From assembly GCA_011526585.1 (NCBI GenBank), contig WYBB01000130.1, positions 1-51,993 of the forward strand: DNA of 51,993 bases, given 5' to 3'. How positions within the stretch are numbered: position 1 is the first letter of the stretch; every line of letters starts with the position of its first letter. A program made the translations under genes and the position numbers. Below are positions 7,735-16,447 of this stretch, in pieces. Source of the DNA: Deltaproteobacteria bacterium. Its GTDB lineage: Bacteria; Myxococcota_A; UBA9042; PHBI01. The notes under the pieces were generated by a model. That model saw only the letters and a list, made by a program, of their open reading frames with translations, did no database searches and had not been told where the DNA came from.

Positions 7735-9825
7735 ATGCTTCGGCCGGAGATGGAGGAGGCCCGACCCGGAGCGAGCGGAGACGAGGCGCGTGGCGAAGTG
7801 CGCGCCGCGAAGGTCGAGCTCGAGGAGCGCCTCTCGCGGCTGGGCGTCGATGCGGGCGCGCTCGTGCCGGGTCGGCGCGGCACGATCCTCGATCCGACCT
7901 TCGAGGTGCCCGGCGACGAGGCGGAGCCTCCGCTGTCACCGATGGCGCAGCTCGCCCCGGCCGGCGGGCAGGTCTCGCCCGGGGGCGCTCTGCTCTCGTC
8001 GGCTTCGGACCAGCCCTCGCTGGTCAGCGGTGGAGACGTCGATCCGCAGCTGCTCGCGCTCGGACCGGTCGTCGGCACCGGCGGCATGGGCGTCGTCAAC
8101 CTCGCGACGCAGCCGTCGCTGAGGCGCGAGGTCGTCGTCAAGCGCGTGCGCCCGGAGAAGAAGACGCGCGGCGCGGTCAACGCGCTGATGCGCGAGGCCT
8201 GGGTCACCGGCGCGCTCGAGCACCCCAACGTCGTGCCGGTGCACATGCTGCTCGTCGAGGACGGCCTGCCGAGCGTGGTGATGAAGCGCATCGAGGGCGT
8301 GACCTGGGACACGCTCCTCACCGCGCCCGAGCTGCTCGCCGAGCTCGGGCGTGGGGCGCCGGGGCGCGCCGCCAGCGATCGACAAAACCAGCACCTGCGG
8401 ATCCTGATCGAGGTCTGCCGGGCGATCGAGCTCGCACACGCGCGCGGCGTGCTGCACCTCGACCTCAAGCCCGACAACGTCATGGTGGGCCGCTTCGGCG
8501 AGGTCTACGTCGTCGACTGGGGGATCGCCGCGAGCCTGCCCGGCGGCCCGAGCTGGCTGCCGCCCGCCGCCGCGATCCGGACCGTGCGTGGCACACCCGC
8601 GTGGATGCCGCCCGAGCTCGCGACCGCCGACGCGGCCCATATCGACGAGCGCAGCGACGTCTACCTGCTCGGTGGTCTCCTGCACGCGATCCTCACCGAG
8701 GGTGAGCCGCGCCATCGCGGCGGCGCGATGATCGACATGCTCGCCACGGCCTACCTGTCGCTGCCGCAGCGCTACCCGGACGCGGTGCCGGCCGAGCTCG
8801 CCGAGCTCGCCAACCGCGCCACCCACCGCGATCCCCAGCGACGCCCGGCGTCGGCCGAGGCTTTCCGGCGGGCGATCGAAGACTACCTCGAGCACCGCCA
8901 CTCGATGGAGATCGCGCAGCGCGCCACGGTGAAGAAGGACTCGCTCGTCGGCTTCTTCACGCGCACGCGCCAGGGCCCGGCCGAGACGACGCAGGCCGGC
9001 CAGGAGCTCAGGCGCAACTTCCTCGAGTGCCGCTTCGCGTTCCGGCAGGCGCTCGAGATCTGGCCGGGCAACACCCGGGCGCGCGACGGTCTGCGTGAGC
9101 TCCTGGCCGCGATGGCGCGCTACGCGCTGGCCAACGAGCAGCTCGAGCGCGCCGCCGAGTGCGTGGCCGAGCTCGCGCCGCGCGACCCCGCGCTCGAGGC
9201 CGAGGTCAAGGCGCTGAGCCGGACCCTGGCCGAGCGGCACGAGCGCCTGCTCACGCTCGAGCGCGACGCCAGCATCGAGCTCTACCGCGAAAAGCGGAGC
9301 GCGCTCGCGCTTCTGATCGGCCTCGGCTTCATCGTGTGGAACGTCACGACGGGGCTCGTGCATCGCTCGGGGCTCCTCGAGCTCGCGCTCGGCGACCTGC
9401 TCGTCTTCAACGCGCTCACCTTCATCGTCTTCTCGTTCATCGCCTGGCTCGTGCGCGACACGCTCTTGTCGGCGGCGACCAATCGGCGCCTGGTGCTGCT
9501 CTTCGGCACCGGCTTCATCGCCGTCCTCTGCTTCTGGCTCGCCGCCTGGGTGCACGGCCAGGTGCACCCCGAGCGCGCGCTCTCCGCGCTCGAGGTCGTC
9601 GCGCTCTCGAACTGGGCCTACCCCTTCTTCGTGCTGGCGGTGACCTTCACCGCCGACGTGCGTGCGGCCTGGATCGCCCCCGTGGTGACGGCGCTGGCCG
9701 TGGTCGCGCCGCTCACGGGGGACTTCGCCTTCGAGATCCTCGGGCTCGAAGGCTTCATCGTCGGCGCCTGGCTCTCGTTCGTCTGGCGCAATCGCTCCAC
9801 TCCACCCGCCGCACCCGCTGCGTGA
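7735..9825 (+). CDS. Ser/Thr protein kinase with a six-helix C-terminal membrane domain
   Basis: A 696-residue kinase. After about 100 low-complexity residues the kinase domain runs roughly 105-385: glycine loop GTGGMGVV (114-121), VAIK-type lysine K136, catalytic loop HLDLKPDN (241-248), DWG in place of DFG (261-263) and GTPAWMPPE. The Arg of HRD is Leu, so activation-loop phosphorylation may not control it, but the catalytic Asp and Asn are present and activity is expected. A helical TPR-like segment (425-510) links to about six hydrophobic helices near residues 522-540, 553-573, 585-605, 622-640, 644-664 and 668-686, which anchor it in the inner membrane. This differs from the usual single-helix plus sensor layout. 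ATG at 7735 has only a weak ribosome site; ATG at 7750 is an alternative. A lipoprotein gene follows 9 bases downstream. Confidence 0.9.
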   Translation: MLRPEMEEARPGASGDEARGEVRAAKVELEERLSRLGVDAGALVPGRRGTILDPTFEVPGDEAEPPLSPMAQLAPAGGQVSPGGALLSSASDQPSLVSGGDVDPQLLALGPVVGTGGMGVVNLATQPSLRREVVVKRVRPEKKTRGAVNALMREAWVTGALEHPNVVPVHMLLVEDGLPSVVMKRIEGVTWDTLLTAPELLAELGRGAPGRAASDRQNQHLRILIEVCRAIELAHARGVLHLDLKPDNVMVGRFGEVYVVDWGIAASLPGGPSWLPPAAAIRTVRGTPAWMPPELATADAAHIDERSDVYLLGGLLHAILTEGEPRHRGGAMIDMLATAYLSLPQRYPDAVPAELAELANRATHRDPQRRPASAEAFRRAIEDYLEHRHSMEIAQRATVKKDSLVGFFTRTRQGPAETTQAGQELRRNFLECRFAFRQALEIWPGNTRARDGLRELLAAMARYALANEQLERAAECVAELAPRDPALEAEVKALSRTLAERHERLLTLERDASIELYREKRSALALLIGLGFIVWNVTTGLVHRSGLLELALGDLLVFNALTFIVFSFIAWLVRDTLLSAATNRRLVLLFGTGFIAVLCFWLAAWVHGQVHPERALSALEVVALSNWAYPFFVLAVTFTADVRAAWIAPVVTALAVVAPLTGDFAFEILGLEGFIVGAWLSFVWRNRSTPPAAPAA

Positions 9826-9834
9826 GGTCTCGCC

Positions 9835-10374
9835 ATGCTTCGTCTGCCCATCTTCGGCATCGTCCTCTTCAGCGCCGCCTGCGCGTCCCGCCCTGCCCCA
9901 TCGGGAGTTGCGGACGAGCCGGTGGCGCCCCCCTCGCCCACCCTGCCCGCCGTCGTCGACGCCTTCGCCGACCACCCCCTCTGGTTCGGGAAGTCGGACC
10001 ATTCTCCTTTTGGTCCGATGCCTTACGGGCTCGCGCCGCGACGCGAGGGCGCGGCGATCGTGCTGCGCGGGGACGTGCCGCCCGGCATGGGGCTGCCCGA
10101 CGGCTCGTATCAGCAGTTCACGCTGACGCCGGACGCGGCGCACGGCTCACACCTCGACTACGAGACCTCGCTCGCGGGCGAGCTCGCGACCGGCCGCATG
10201 ATCGAGATGGAGCGCGATGAGGGCGCCACGCGCTACTGCATGGCCGAGGGGGACGGCGGCTGCCGCGCGATGGAGGTCGTCTTCCGCCGCGAGGCGCCGG
10301 GGATCCGCTTCGAGACGCGCCGCGACGACGCGCCCCACCACAGCGTGGTGCTCGCGCCTCCACCGGCGCGCTGA
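9835..10374 (+). CDS. Lipoprotein of unknown function
   Basis: 179 residues beginning with a lipoprotein signal (MLRLPIFGIVLFSAACAS; lipobox SAAC, Cys16). After a Pro-rich stretch the rest is compact with a short motif PLWFGKSDHSPFGPMPYGLAP and many Asp/Glu/Arg residues. No family was recognised. It follows the membrane-tailed kinase with 9 bases between, so co-transcription is likely, and it could be an extracytoplasmic partner of that kinase (inference from position only). Confidence 0.7.
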   Translation: MLRLPIFGIVLFSAACASRPAPSGVADEPVAPPSPTLPAVVDAFADHPLWFGKSDHSPFGPMPYGLAPRREGAAIVLRGDVPPGMGLPDGSYQQFTLTPDAAHGSHLDYETSLAGELATGRMIEMERDEGATRYCMAEGDGGCRAMEVVFRREAPGIRFETRRDDAPHHSVVLAPPPAR

Positions 10375-10408
10375 GCGGCGGGGGCGCCGCGTGATCCCAC
10401 GCTGACGC

Positions 10409-10438
10409 GTGACATGGCCCGGACGCATGGCCTACCAT
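10409..10438 (+). promoter_or_regulatory. Promoter of the Uma2 gene, implying a leaderless mRNA
   Basis: GTGACA (10409-10414, 5 of 6) is followed after 18 bases by TACCAT (10433-10438, 4 of 6). The ATG at 10445 lies six bases after the -10 box, so transcription would start at or within a base or two of the A. In-frame ATGs at 10409 and 10427 fall inside the promoter and are unlikely starts. Confidence 0.55.
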
Positions 10439-10444
10439 GGACAC

Positions 10445-11191
10445 ATGGTCCAGGCGCAACGATCCGCGAGCGAAACCTCCGAACCCGACGAGTGGCCGGC
10501 CGGCGTGCCGCGGCCGCCGAGCGAGGCCGAGCTCCTCATGCTGGAGGACGAGCCTTTGGAGACCGACTCGCACATGACCCAGGTCTCGCTCCTGCGAGAC
10601 TCGTTGCGCCACGCGATGCGCGACCGACCGGACGTGTTCGTCGGCGCCAACATCCCGGTGTACTTCAGTGACCTGCAGCTCAAGAACCGGGACTTCCGCG
10701 CGCCCGATCTCTTCGTCGTCCTCGGCGCCGAGCCGCGCCCGCGCAACTTCTGGGTCGTCTGGCGCGAGGGCGGCAAGTCCCCGGACCTCGTGGTCGAGGT
10801 CCTGTCCGAGTCGACCGAGAAGGTCGATCGCACGAGCAAACGTCGCATCTACGAGCAGGTGCTCAAGGTGCGCGAGTACTTCCTGCACGATCTCGCCGGG
10901 AGCCTCGAGGGTTTGCGGCTCGGGCCCGACCAGCGCTACGTGCCGATCGCTCCCGAGCCCGACGGGCGGCTGCGATCCGACGTGCTCGACATGCACTTCG
11001 GGCTCGTGCGCGCCGAGATCGACGGCCACGAGGAGTCGTGGCTGCGGGCCTTCAGGCCCGGGGGCGCGATCGTGCCGACCGCCGCCGAGGCTGAGCGTGA
11101 GCGCGCGGAGGCCGAGCGCGAGCGCGCGAATGAGCTCGCCCGTGAGCTCGAGGCGCTGCGCGCAAGACTGGCCACGCTCGAGGGTCGCTGA
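10445..11191 (+). CDS. Uma2 family (DUF820) PD-(D/E)XK nuclease-like protein
   Basis: 248 residues from the promoter-favoured ATG. The Uma2 fold is evident: PPSEAELLMLEDEPLETDSH, VFVGANIPVYFSD, then FRAPDLFVVLG (the catalytic Asp), SPDLVVEVLSEST (the Glu of the E-x-K-like element), KRRIYEQVLKVREYFLHD, and YVPIAPEPDGRLRSDVL. The C-terminus is an almost pure coiled coil of AEAERERAEAERERA repeats (about residues 205-248), common in this family. Uma2 proteins are abundant in cyanobacteria and myxobacteria; nuclease activity is predicted from the fold and their role is not settled. It stands alone between a lipoprotein gene and a convergent GNAT gene. Confidence 0.85.
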   Translation: MVQAQRSASETSEPDEWPAGVPRPPSEAELLMLEDEPLETDSHMTQVSLLRDSLRHAMRDRPDVFVGANIPVYFSDLQLKNRDFRAPDLFVVLGAEPRPRNFWVVWREGGKSPDLVVEVLSESTEKVDRTSKRRIYEQVLKVREYFLHDLAGSLEGLRLGPDQRYVPIAPEPDGRLRSDVLDMHFGLVRAEIDGHEESWLRAFRPGGAIVPTAAEAERERAEAERERANELARELEALRARLATLEGR

Positions 11192-11223
11192 ACGCGCGCG
11201 CGCGGCGCGCGAACGAGCCGCAA

Positions 11224-11673
11224 TCAGAGGGTGAGGTCCCGCCGCATGAGGCGGTGCGGCAGGCCGACCTCGGTGAAGGGCTCGCCGACGACCGCGTAGC
11301 CCAGGCGCTCGTAGAAGCCGATCGCCGTCTCGCGTGCGTGCATGTGCACCTGCGCGACGCCGCGCGCGGCGACGTGGCGCTCGAGCTCGCGCACCAGGGT
11401 CCGGCCGAGGTCCTGGCCGCGCCGCGCCTCGGCGACCGCCATCTGCAGGAGCTTGCCGCCCTGCCCGTCGGGATCGGCGAGGAACATCACGCAGCCGACG
11501 ACGTGCCCGGCGTCGTGCGCGACGAGGTGCTCTGCGCGGGCCTCGGCCGGGTTCTCCTCCGAGCCCTCCGGCATGCCGAGCGGGCGGCGCAGCACCTCGA
11601 AGCGCAGGCGCCGCTCGCCGGCGTAGAGCTCGGGGTCACGCGCCGGATCGATCCAGGCGAGCGCGATCGTCAT
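11224..11673 (-). CDS. GNAT family N-acetyltransferase
   Basis: 149 residues with the GNAT core: HVVGCVMFLADPDGQGGKLLQMAVAEARRGQDLGRTLV carries strand 4 and the acetyl-CoA pyrophosphate loop (RRGQDLGRTL), and AIGFYERLGYAVVGEPF is motif B. The layout (RRLRFEVLRRPLGMPEGSE at the N-terminus) resembles the ElaA/YitI-like group that often acts on small molecules. The ATG overlaps the stop of the upstream SGNH gene (ATGA), so translation is probably coupled and the enzyme belongs to the O-acylation cassette operon. The substrate cannot be inferred. Confidence 0.88.
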   Translation of the reverse strand: MTIALAWIDPARDPELYAGERRLRFEVLRRPLGMPEGSEENPAEARAEHLVAHDAGHVVGCVMFLADPDGQGGKLLQMAVAEARRGQDLGRTLVRELERHVAARGVAQVHMHARETAIGFYERLGYAVVGEPFTEVGLPHRLMRRDLTL

Positions 11674-13361
11674 TGGCTCGCGGTCTCCGCGGCGAGGTAG
11701 TCGGAAAAGCCCTTCATCAGCGCCTTGAAGAAGATCTGGCCGAGCACGACCGCGCCCTTGGCGGTCGGGTGCGCGAGGTCGCCCTCGGCCAGCCCGGCCT
11801 CGTGCCACTTGCCGATCGCGCCGTCGCCGCCCATCGCCTCGTAGAGCGAGAACCAGGCGCAGCCCTCGGCGAGGGCGACCTTCTTCTGGACCGCCATGAT
11901 CTCGACCTGGCGCTCGACGGTGCGCACGCGCCCGCGCCGTCGCTCGCCGTGGTCGATCGGGCTCATCAGGAGGCAGCTGCGCCCGTCGAGCGCCGCCTTC
12001 CAGCGCTGCACGACCTCGGTCAGCGAGCGCTCGTAACGCTCCATGGTGACCTTGTCCTCGAGCTGGTTGCCGCCGTACATGAAGACCGCCAGGTCGGTCT
12101 CGCGCGACGCGAAGGCCCACTTCATGTGGTCCTTGTCGACGTTGAGCCAGCGCGTGTCGCGCGCGCCGATGGTGCCGAGGCCGTCGACGACGACGCCCGC
12201 GGCGCGCTCGAGGATGGCGCCGTAGACCTTGGTCTTGCCGCCGCCGACGTTGCGCAGCTCGAAGGTGTGGGGCCCGTCGGGCACCTCGATCTCGGCGACG
12301 CGGTCCTCCTTGTCGTCGGCCGCGGTGTCGATGACGAGCTTCTCTTCGCCGTCGACGAAGAGCGCGAGGCGGCCGCCGCCCTTGTGCGCGAGGTAGGGCA
12401 CGCGCAGGCGCGAGAGCTTCGTGCCGACCGTGCCCTCGGGGCCGCTGACGGTGCGCCAGCTCGCGCGCGCGCCCTGGTAGCCGATCGCGGCGGTGCCGCC
12501 GAAGCCGTAGCGGCCGTCCGGCGACTGATCGGAGATGAAGACCTCGGTCGAGAAGCCGCGCGACGACCACTCGATGTCCTTGCGCCGGTACCAGTTGTTG
12601 GAGGCCGCCGCGAGTGAATAGCCATGGCCGCCGTCGCCGAAGGTGCGCTGCAGGAGTCGGCGGGTGGCGCTGGGCATGCCGTCGGCGGCGATGGCCGAGT
12701 CGCCGAAGTGCGAGATGCGCGCGACGACGCCCTCCTCCTCGAGGGCGACGCGCGCGAGCTTGCGGTAGAAGTGCCGGAGCGCGCCCGCGGGATCCTCGAT
12801 GAAGACCTCGAGCCCTTCGTAGGACGAAGCTGGGATGTGGATGCGGGTCAGCGGGTTCGGGGGCGCGGGCGGCGCGGGTGCGGGGGCGGTGTCGGGCGCG
12901 GGTGCGGGGGCGGTGTCGGGCGCGGTGTCGGGCGTTGAGGTGGTGTCGGGCACGGGCGCGGGCACGGGCACGGGCTCGGGGGCGGGAGCGCGAGCGGGAG
13001 CGGGGGTGTCGATGACGAGGGAGGGGGTGAGGGGGACGTCGACCTCGCCGTCGGCGCCGACGCCGCCGATCGTCACGTGCTCGCCGACGACCTCGGCGAC
13101 GAGCTCCTCTTCGTCGGGGCGTGAGGTGCGGAACATCTTCGAGAACGGCGCTGGGTCGTCGCTCACCCAGACGCGATAGTCGGAGACGATCTCCCGCGCT
13201 TCGCTGTCCGCGGGCATGAGCGGCGTGACGAGATAGGGGACCGCGATCGCGAGCGCGGCGCCGGCGAGCGCGAGCATGGCGACGCGCGCACCGGGCGCGA
13301 GCCCCTGGCCGTCCCAGGGCTCGTCCATGTCGGGGGTTTTGACTTCGTTGAACTCGGCCAT
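11670..13361 (-). CDS. Membrane-anchored SGNH/GDSL hydrolase-like protein (cassette copy 1)
   Basis: 563 residues. A short cytoplasmic head is followed by one membrane helix (about 27-48), a periplasmic stalk, and a Pro/Ala/Thr/Asp linker (about 118-168). The SGNH domain follows: block I HFGDSAIAADGM (Ser222), a block III-like FMYGGNQLED, and block V DLAHPTAKG (Asp528, His531). The architecture resembles periplasmic acetyl-transfer partners of MBOAT enzymes such as AlgX/AlgJ-type proteins in alginate acetylation. The MBOAT gene lies 25 bases upstream and the GNAT gene overlaps its end, so an operon is near certain. The linker is encoded partly by exact 24-bp repeats. Hydrolase versus transferase activity cannot be told from sequence. 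Confidence 0.85.
   Translation of the reverse strand: MAEFNEVKTPDMDEPWDGQGLAPGARVAMLALAGAALAIAVPYLVTPLMPADSEAREIVSDYRVWVSDDPAPFSKMFRTSRPDEEELVAEVVGEHVTIGGVGADGEVDVPLTPSLVIDTPAPARAPAPEPVPVPAPVPDTTSTPDTAPDTAPAPAPDTAPAPAPPAPPNPLTRIHIPASSYEGLEVFIEDPAGALRHFYRKLARVALEEEGVVARISHFGDSAIAADGMPSATRRLLQRTFGDGGHGYSLAAASNNWYRRKDIEWSSRGFSTEVFISDQSPDGRYGFGGTAAIGYQGARASWRTVSGPEGTVGTKLSRLRVPYLAHKGGGRLALFVDGEEKLVIDTAADDKEDRVAEIEVPDGPHTFELRNVGGGKTKVYGAILERAAGVVVDGLGTIGARDTRWLNVDKDHMKWAFASRETDLAVFMYGGNQLEDKVTMERYERSLTEVVQRWKAALDGRSCLLMSPIDHGERRRGRVRTVERQVEIMAVQKKVALAEGCAWFSLYEAMGGDGAIGKWHEAGLAEGDLAHPTAKGAVVLGQIFFKALMKGFSDYLAAETASQ
12871..12930. repeat. Tandem 24-bp repeat encoding the Pro/Ala/Asp linker
   Basis: Two identical 24-bp copies (12871-12894 and 12895-12918) and a half copy (12919-12930) inside the first SGNH gene. 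They encode the DTAPAPAP-type linker between the membrane helix and the enzyme domain. Copy number may vary between strains. Confidence 0.8.
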
Positions 13362-13386
13362 CGCGCCGGACCTCGGAGAGCGGGGC

Positions 13387-14844
13387 TCAGAACTGGAAGT
13401 ACTCGAAGGGTAGCGGCCTTCCCGAGAGCGCGTTGGCCATCACCAGGAGCGCCGCCGCGACGACGGCGCCCTGCACGACGAAGGGCATGCGCCTGAAGCC
13501 GTGGAAGGTCGCCTCGACCCAGTGGCGCGGCGTCCAGTGCACGAGATAGCAGCCGATGAGCAGGATCGCCATCGCGGGCGTGAGCACGGTGACCGCCTCG
13601 AAGGCGCCGTCGGTGATGCGCGAGACGATGTCGCCCGCCTTGGCGAGCGCCTGCTCCGAGGTGTACTTCGGGTCGGCCGCGCGGAAGAGGATGCGCATGA
13701 AGACGACGAAGTGCAGGGTCAGCGCGACGCGCCACACCAGCCCCCAGGCGTCCAGCTTGAGCTTCTTCGGTCCGCCGGCGCGCTCACGCCGCTTGCGCCA
13801 CCAGCGGTTGACGCACATCGCCAGCGCGTGACCGCAGCCGTAGAGGAGGAAGTTGACGTTGGCCCCGTGCCAGAAGCCGATGAGCAGGAAGGTCACGAAG
13901 AGGTTGAAGTAGACGCGCATGTCCGAGCCGCGCGCGCCGCCCAACGGGTAGTAGAGGTAGTCGCGCAGCCACGAGCCGAGGGTCTTGTGCCAGCGCCGCC
14001 AGAAGTCCTGGATCGAGACGGCGGCGTAGGGGCGGTCGAAGTTGTCGGGCAGGTGGTAGCCGAAGAGCAGCGCCGAGCCGATGGCGATGTCGGTGTACGC
14101 CGAAAAATCCATGTAGATCTGCATGGTATAGGCGTAGAGCCCGATGAGCACGTCCCAGCTCGACACGAGCAGCGGGTCGTCGAAGACCTTCTCGACGACG
14201 TTGACGCCGAGCAGATCGGCGATGCAGGTCTTCTTGAAGATCCCGATGGCGATGAGCCAGAGCGCGCGGCTCGCCTGCTGGCGCGAGAAGAAGGGGCGCT
14301 TGTGGGTCTGCGGCAGGAAGTCGGCGGCGCGCACGATCGGGCCGGCGACGAGCTGCGGGAAGAAGCCGACGAAGAAGGCGAAGCGCAGGAACGAGTGCTC
14401 GACGGGGATCTTCCGGCGGTAGACATCGATCGTATAGGAGAGGGTCTGGAAGGTGTAGAAGCTGATCCCCGCCGGGAGCAGGATCTCGACGCGCGTGAAG
14501 ACGAGGTCGGCCCCGAGGAGGTTGCCGATGGCGACGCCGGACTCGAGGAAGAAGTTCGTGTACTTGAAGACGCCGAGCAGACCGAGGTTCGACACGAGCG
14601 AGGCGATGAGCAGCCAGCGGCGCCTGCGCGGATCCTCCTGCCGCTCCATCCAGCGCGCGAGGACGTAGTCGTTGACCGTCGACGCGACGAGCAGGGTCAG
14701 AAACCACGGGTTCGCCGCGGCGTAGAAGACCCAGCTCGCGACGGTGAGCATCGCCAACCGGGCCAGGCCAAAGCGCGCCAGGAACCAGAAGGCGAAGAAG
14801 ACCGCGACCAGGAAGATCGCGTACTCGAGTGAATTGAATGCCAT
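13387..14844 (-). CDS. MBOAT family O-acyltransferase (AlgI/DltB-like)
   Basis: 485 residues with about 11 membrane helices. The MBOAT signature is intact: DFWRRWHKTLGSWLRDYLYYPLGG (residues 280-303, His286) and IGFWHGANVNFLLYG (322-336) with the invariant His326. ILLPAGISFYTFQTLSYTIDVYR near residues 121-143 and FPQLVAGPIVRAADFLPQ near 162-179 are typical of the AlgI/PatA group. Such proteins move acyl groups across the inner membrane to a periplasmic acceptor, here probably a polysaccharide or cell-wall component. The genes for two SGNH-type partners lie immediately upstream and downstream. Length is normal for the family. Confidence 0.95.
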   Translation of the reverse strand: MAFNSLEYAIFLVAVFFAFWFLARFGLARLAMLTVASWVFYAAANPWFLTLLVASTVNDYVLARWMERQEDPRRRRWLLIASLVSNLGLLGVFKYTNFFLESGVAIGNLLGADLVFTRVEILLPAGISFYTFQTLSYTIDVYRRKIPVEHSFLRFAFFVGFFPQLVAGPIVRAADFLPQTHKRPFFSRQQASRALWLIAIGIFKKTCIADLLGVNVVEKVFDDPLLVSSWDVLIGLYAYTMQIYMDFSAYTDIAIGSALLFGYHLPDNFDRPYAAVSIQDFWRRWHKTLGSWLRDYLYYPLGGARGSDMRVYFNLFVTFLLIGFWHGANVNFLLYGCGHALAMCVNRWWRKRRERAGGPKKLKLDAWGLVWRVALTLHFVVFMRILFRAADPKYTSEQALAKAGDIVSRITDGAFEAVTVLTPAMAILLIGCYLVHWTPRHWVEATFHGFRRMPFVVQGAVVAAALLVMANALSGRPLPFEYFQF

Positions 14845-14972
14845 CGCCCGGGGCCTCGGGACGCACGCTGCGTCCGTCGCGGCCGTCGTTATCGGGGGGC
14901 TCGCGACCCGTCAAGAACGGACGACGCACGTGCCGGATTTCAAGAGGCAATCGGCGGCGTGCCGCGAGCCTG

Positions 14973-16412
14973 CTAGCGCGGACCGATCTCCGGCCCGCCG
15001 AGCGGCCCCATGCGCGGCAGCCCGCCTTCGAACGGCCCCATCAGCGCGTCCCAGAAGAGGCCGGCGATGCGCTCGTAGCCGAGCCTGGTCAGGTGCACGT
15101 AGTCCCTGGAGCCGTAGGGCTCGTCGGCGTGGGTCCAGCTCAGCATCGACAGGTCGCCGCCCATGGCGCCCGCCCAGTTCCAATAGCCGCAGCCGTAGCG
15201 CCACGAGACCTGGCGCTGCACGTCGATGATCGCCTGCTGGCGCGGTCGCCGCTGGAAGACCAGGCGCTTCTTGCCGCGCGGCAGATCGGGCACCAGCTCC
15301 GGCGCGTGCCCCGCCGCCTGCATCGCCTGTCGGAACTCGTCGTCGCCGACCTCGACCTTGACCGGCCGATCCGAGGGCCCGATGAAGAGGCAGCTCGCGT
15401 TGGGGGCGGCCGAGCGCACCCGGTTGATCACGATGTCGAGCTTGCGCGCGTACTCCTCGGGCGGCTCGTCGTCGCCGATGTCGTTGGTGCCGTACGCGAG
15501 CACGATGAGATCGGGATCGCGCCGCTGGATCTGCTGGGTGAAGAGGCCGGCGTCCCAGGCGAGCTGGTCGGTCGCGCGCGCGCCGTTGATGCCGAGCGAG
15601 TCCATGATGACGCCCGGCCCCTTCTTCTCCATGACCAGGCCGAAGAGCGTGACCTCGCCGTTGCCGGCGGGGCGCAGCTCCACCTCGTGACGCCCGAGCG
15701 GCAGATCGACCGCCCACACCGCCAGCCCCTCGGCCTCCTTCTTGCGCCGGTCGACGCGCGTCTTGATGCGCTTGGCGCGCTTGCCGTCGATCTCGACGAT
15801 GAAGTCGCCGCCTCGCGCGGCGCGCCAATACCAGATCTCGACGCGATCGATCTCGCGCCCGAACGGGCCGCCCTTGGACGACGAGACGCGCGCCCACGCC
15901 TTCTTGCTCTTCGAGGAGAACGCGATCCCGGCCAGGCCGTAGCGTCCGTCCTCACGCGAGTGGCGGCGCGAGACCCAGAACGAGTCCCAGCCGTCCGAGT
16001 AGTCGATGTTGGCGTCGCGGTTGTAGTAGTCGCGCCAAGGGCTCGCCGGCACGACGAAGCCGATCCCGCCGTCGCCGAAGCGGGACTTCAGCTCGTTGCG
16101 GATGGTCGCGGTGAACATGTCGCCGGCCACGTGGCTCGCCCCATATATAATGATACGTGCCTGGTCCTCGCGGGTCGGCGTGCTCGGGTCGTCCTCCCGG
16201 CGCGCCGCGTGCACGAGCGCGAGGTGGAAGGCGCGCAGAGCGTCGCCCCCGGGCGGGTTCTCGATGGGGGTCGCGACCCCGAGACGCTGGTGGTCGAGCG
16301 GCTCGAGCGGCGGCAGGACGGCGTCCTCGGGCATCGGCCCCGGCGCCGCGACGGTGAGCTGGGCACCGGCGGTGAGCGCGAGCTGTGCGAGGATGAGCGT
16401 GGCGACGATCAC
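14973..16412 (-). CDS. Exported SGNH/GDSL hydrolase-like protein (cassette copy 2)
   Basis: 479 residues from a GTG. The first 22 residues (MIVATLILAQLALTAGAQLTV) form a signal peptide. The SGNH blocks are present: block I IIYGASHVAGD (Ser93), block III LAYGTNDIGDD, block V DYVHLTRLGYERI (Asp437, His440). Between them is a beta-rich jelly-roll-like insert (WARVSSSKGGPFG, then FIVEIDGKRAKRIKTR, then VDLPLGRHEVELRP), also seen in copy 1, suggesting an ancestral duplication. It is the first gene of the cassette; the MBOAT gene follows after 128 bases. The GTG is chosen because a -10 box lies six bases upstream and the signal peptide starts there. Confidence 0.85.
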   Translation of the reverse strand: MIVATLILAQLALTAGAQLTVAAPGPMPEDAVLPPLEPLDHQRLGVATPIENPPGGDALRAFHLALVHAARREDDPSTPTREDQARIIIYGASHVAGDMFTATIRNELKSRFGDGGIGFVVPASPWRDYYNRDANIDYSDGWDSFWVSRRHSREDGRYGLAGIAFSSKSKKAWARVSSSKGGPFGREIDRVEIWYWRAARGGDFIVEIDGKRAKRIKTRVDRRKKEAEGLAVWAVDLPLGRHEVELRPAGNGEVTLFGLVMEKKGPGVIMDSLGINGARATDQLAWDAGLFTQQIQRRDPDLIVLAYGTNDIGDDEPPEEYARKLDIVINRVRSAAPNASCLFIGPSDRPVKVEVGDDEFRQAMQAAGHAPELVPDLPRGKKRLVFQRRPRQQAIIDVQRQVSWRYGCGYWNWAGAMGGDLSMLSWTHADEPYGSRDYVHLTRLGYERIAGLFWDALMGPFEGGLPRMGPLGGPEIGPR

Positions 16413-16418
16413 GGGCGG

Positions 16419-16447
16419 AGTATCGCGATGGGCTGGCGGAGGCGCAA
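16419..16447 (-). promoter_or_regulatory. Promoter of the O-acylation cassette, leaderless type
   Basis: On the minus strand TTGCGC (16447-16442) is followed after 17 bases by GATACT (16424-16419, 4 of 6). The GTG start at 16412 begins six bases after the -10 box, so the transcript would start at the start codon. No Shine-Dalgarno is present, consistent with leaderless translation. The rest of 16448-16634 shows no gene. Confidence 0.55.

Noticed and set aside
10445..11191. Uma2 protein as a transposon-encoded or defence nuclease
   Set aside because: No terminal repeats, transposase or defence partner genes are adjacent; Uma2 proteins are common chromosomal genes.
11224..12570. Single long gene from the GNAT region through the SGNH gene
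   Set aside because: The GNAT frame continues upstream only as Arg-rich mirror sequence; the ATG at 11673 overlapping the SGNH stop explains both genes.
12871..12930. CRISPR-like direct repeats
   Set aside because: The copies are directly adjacent without spacers and lie inside a coding linker.
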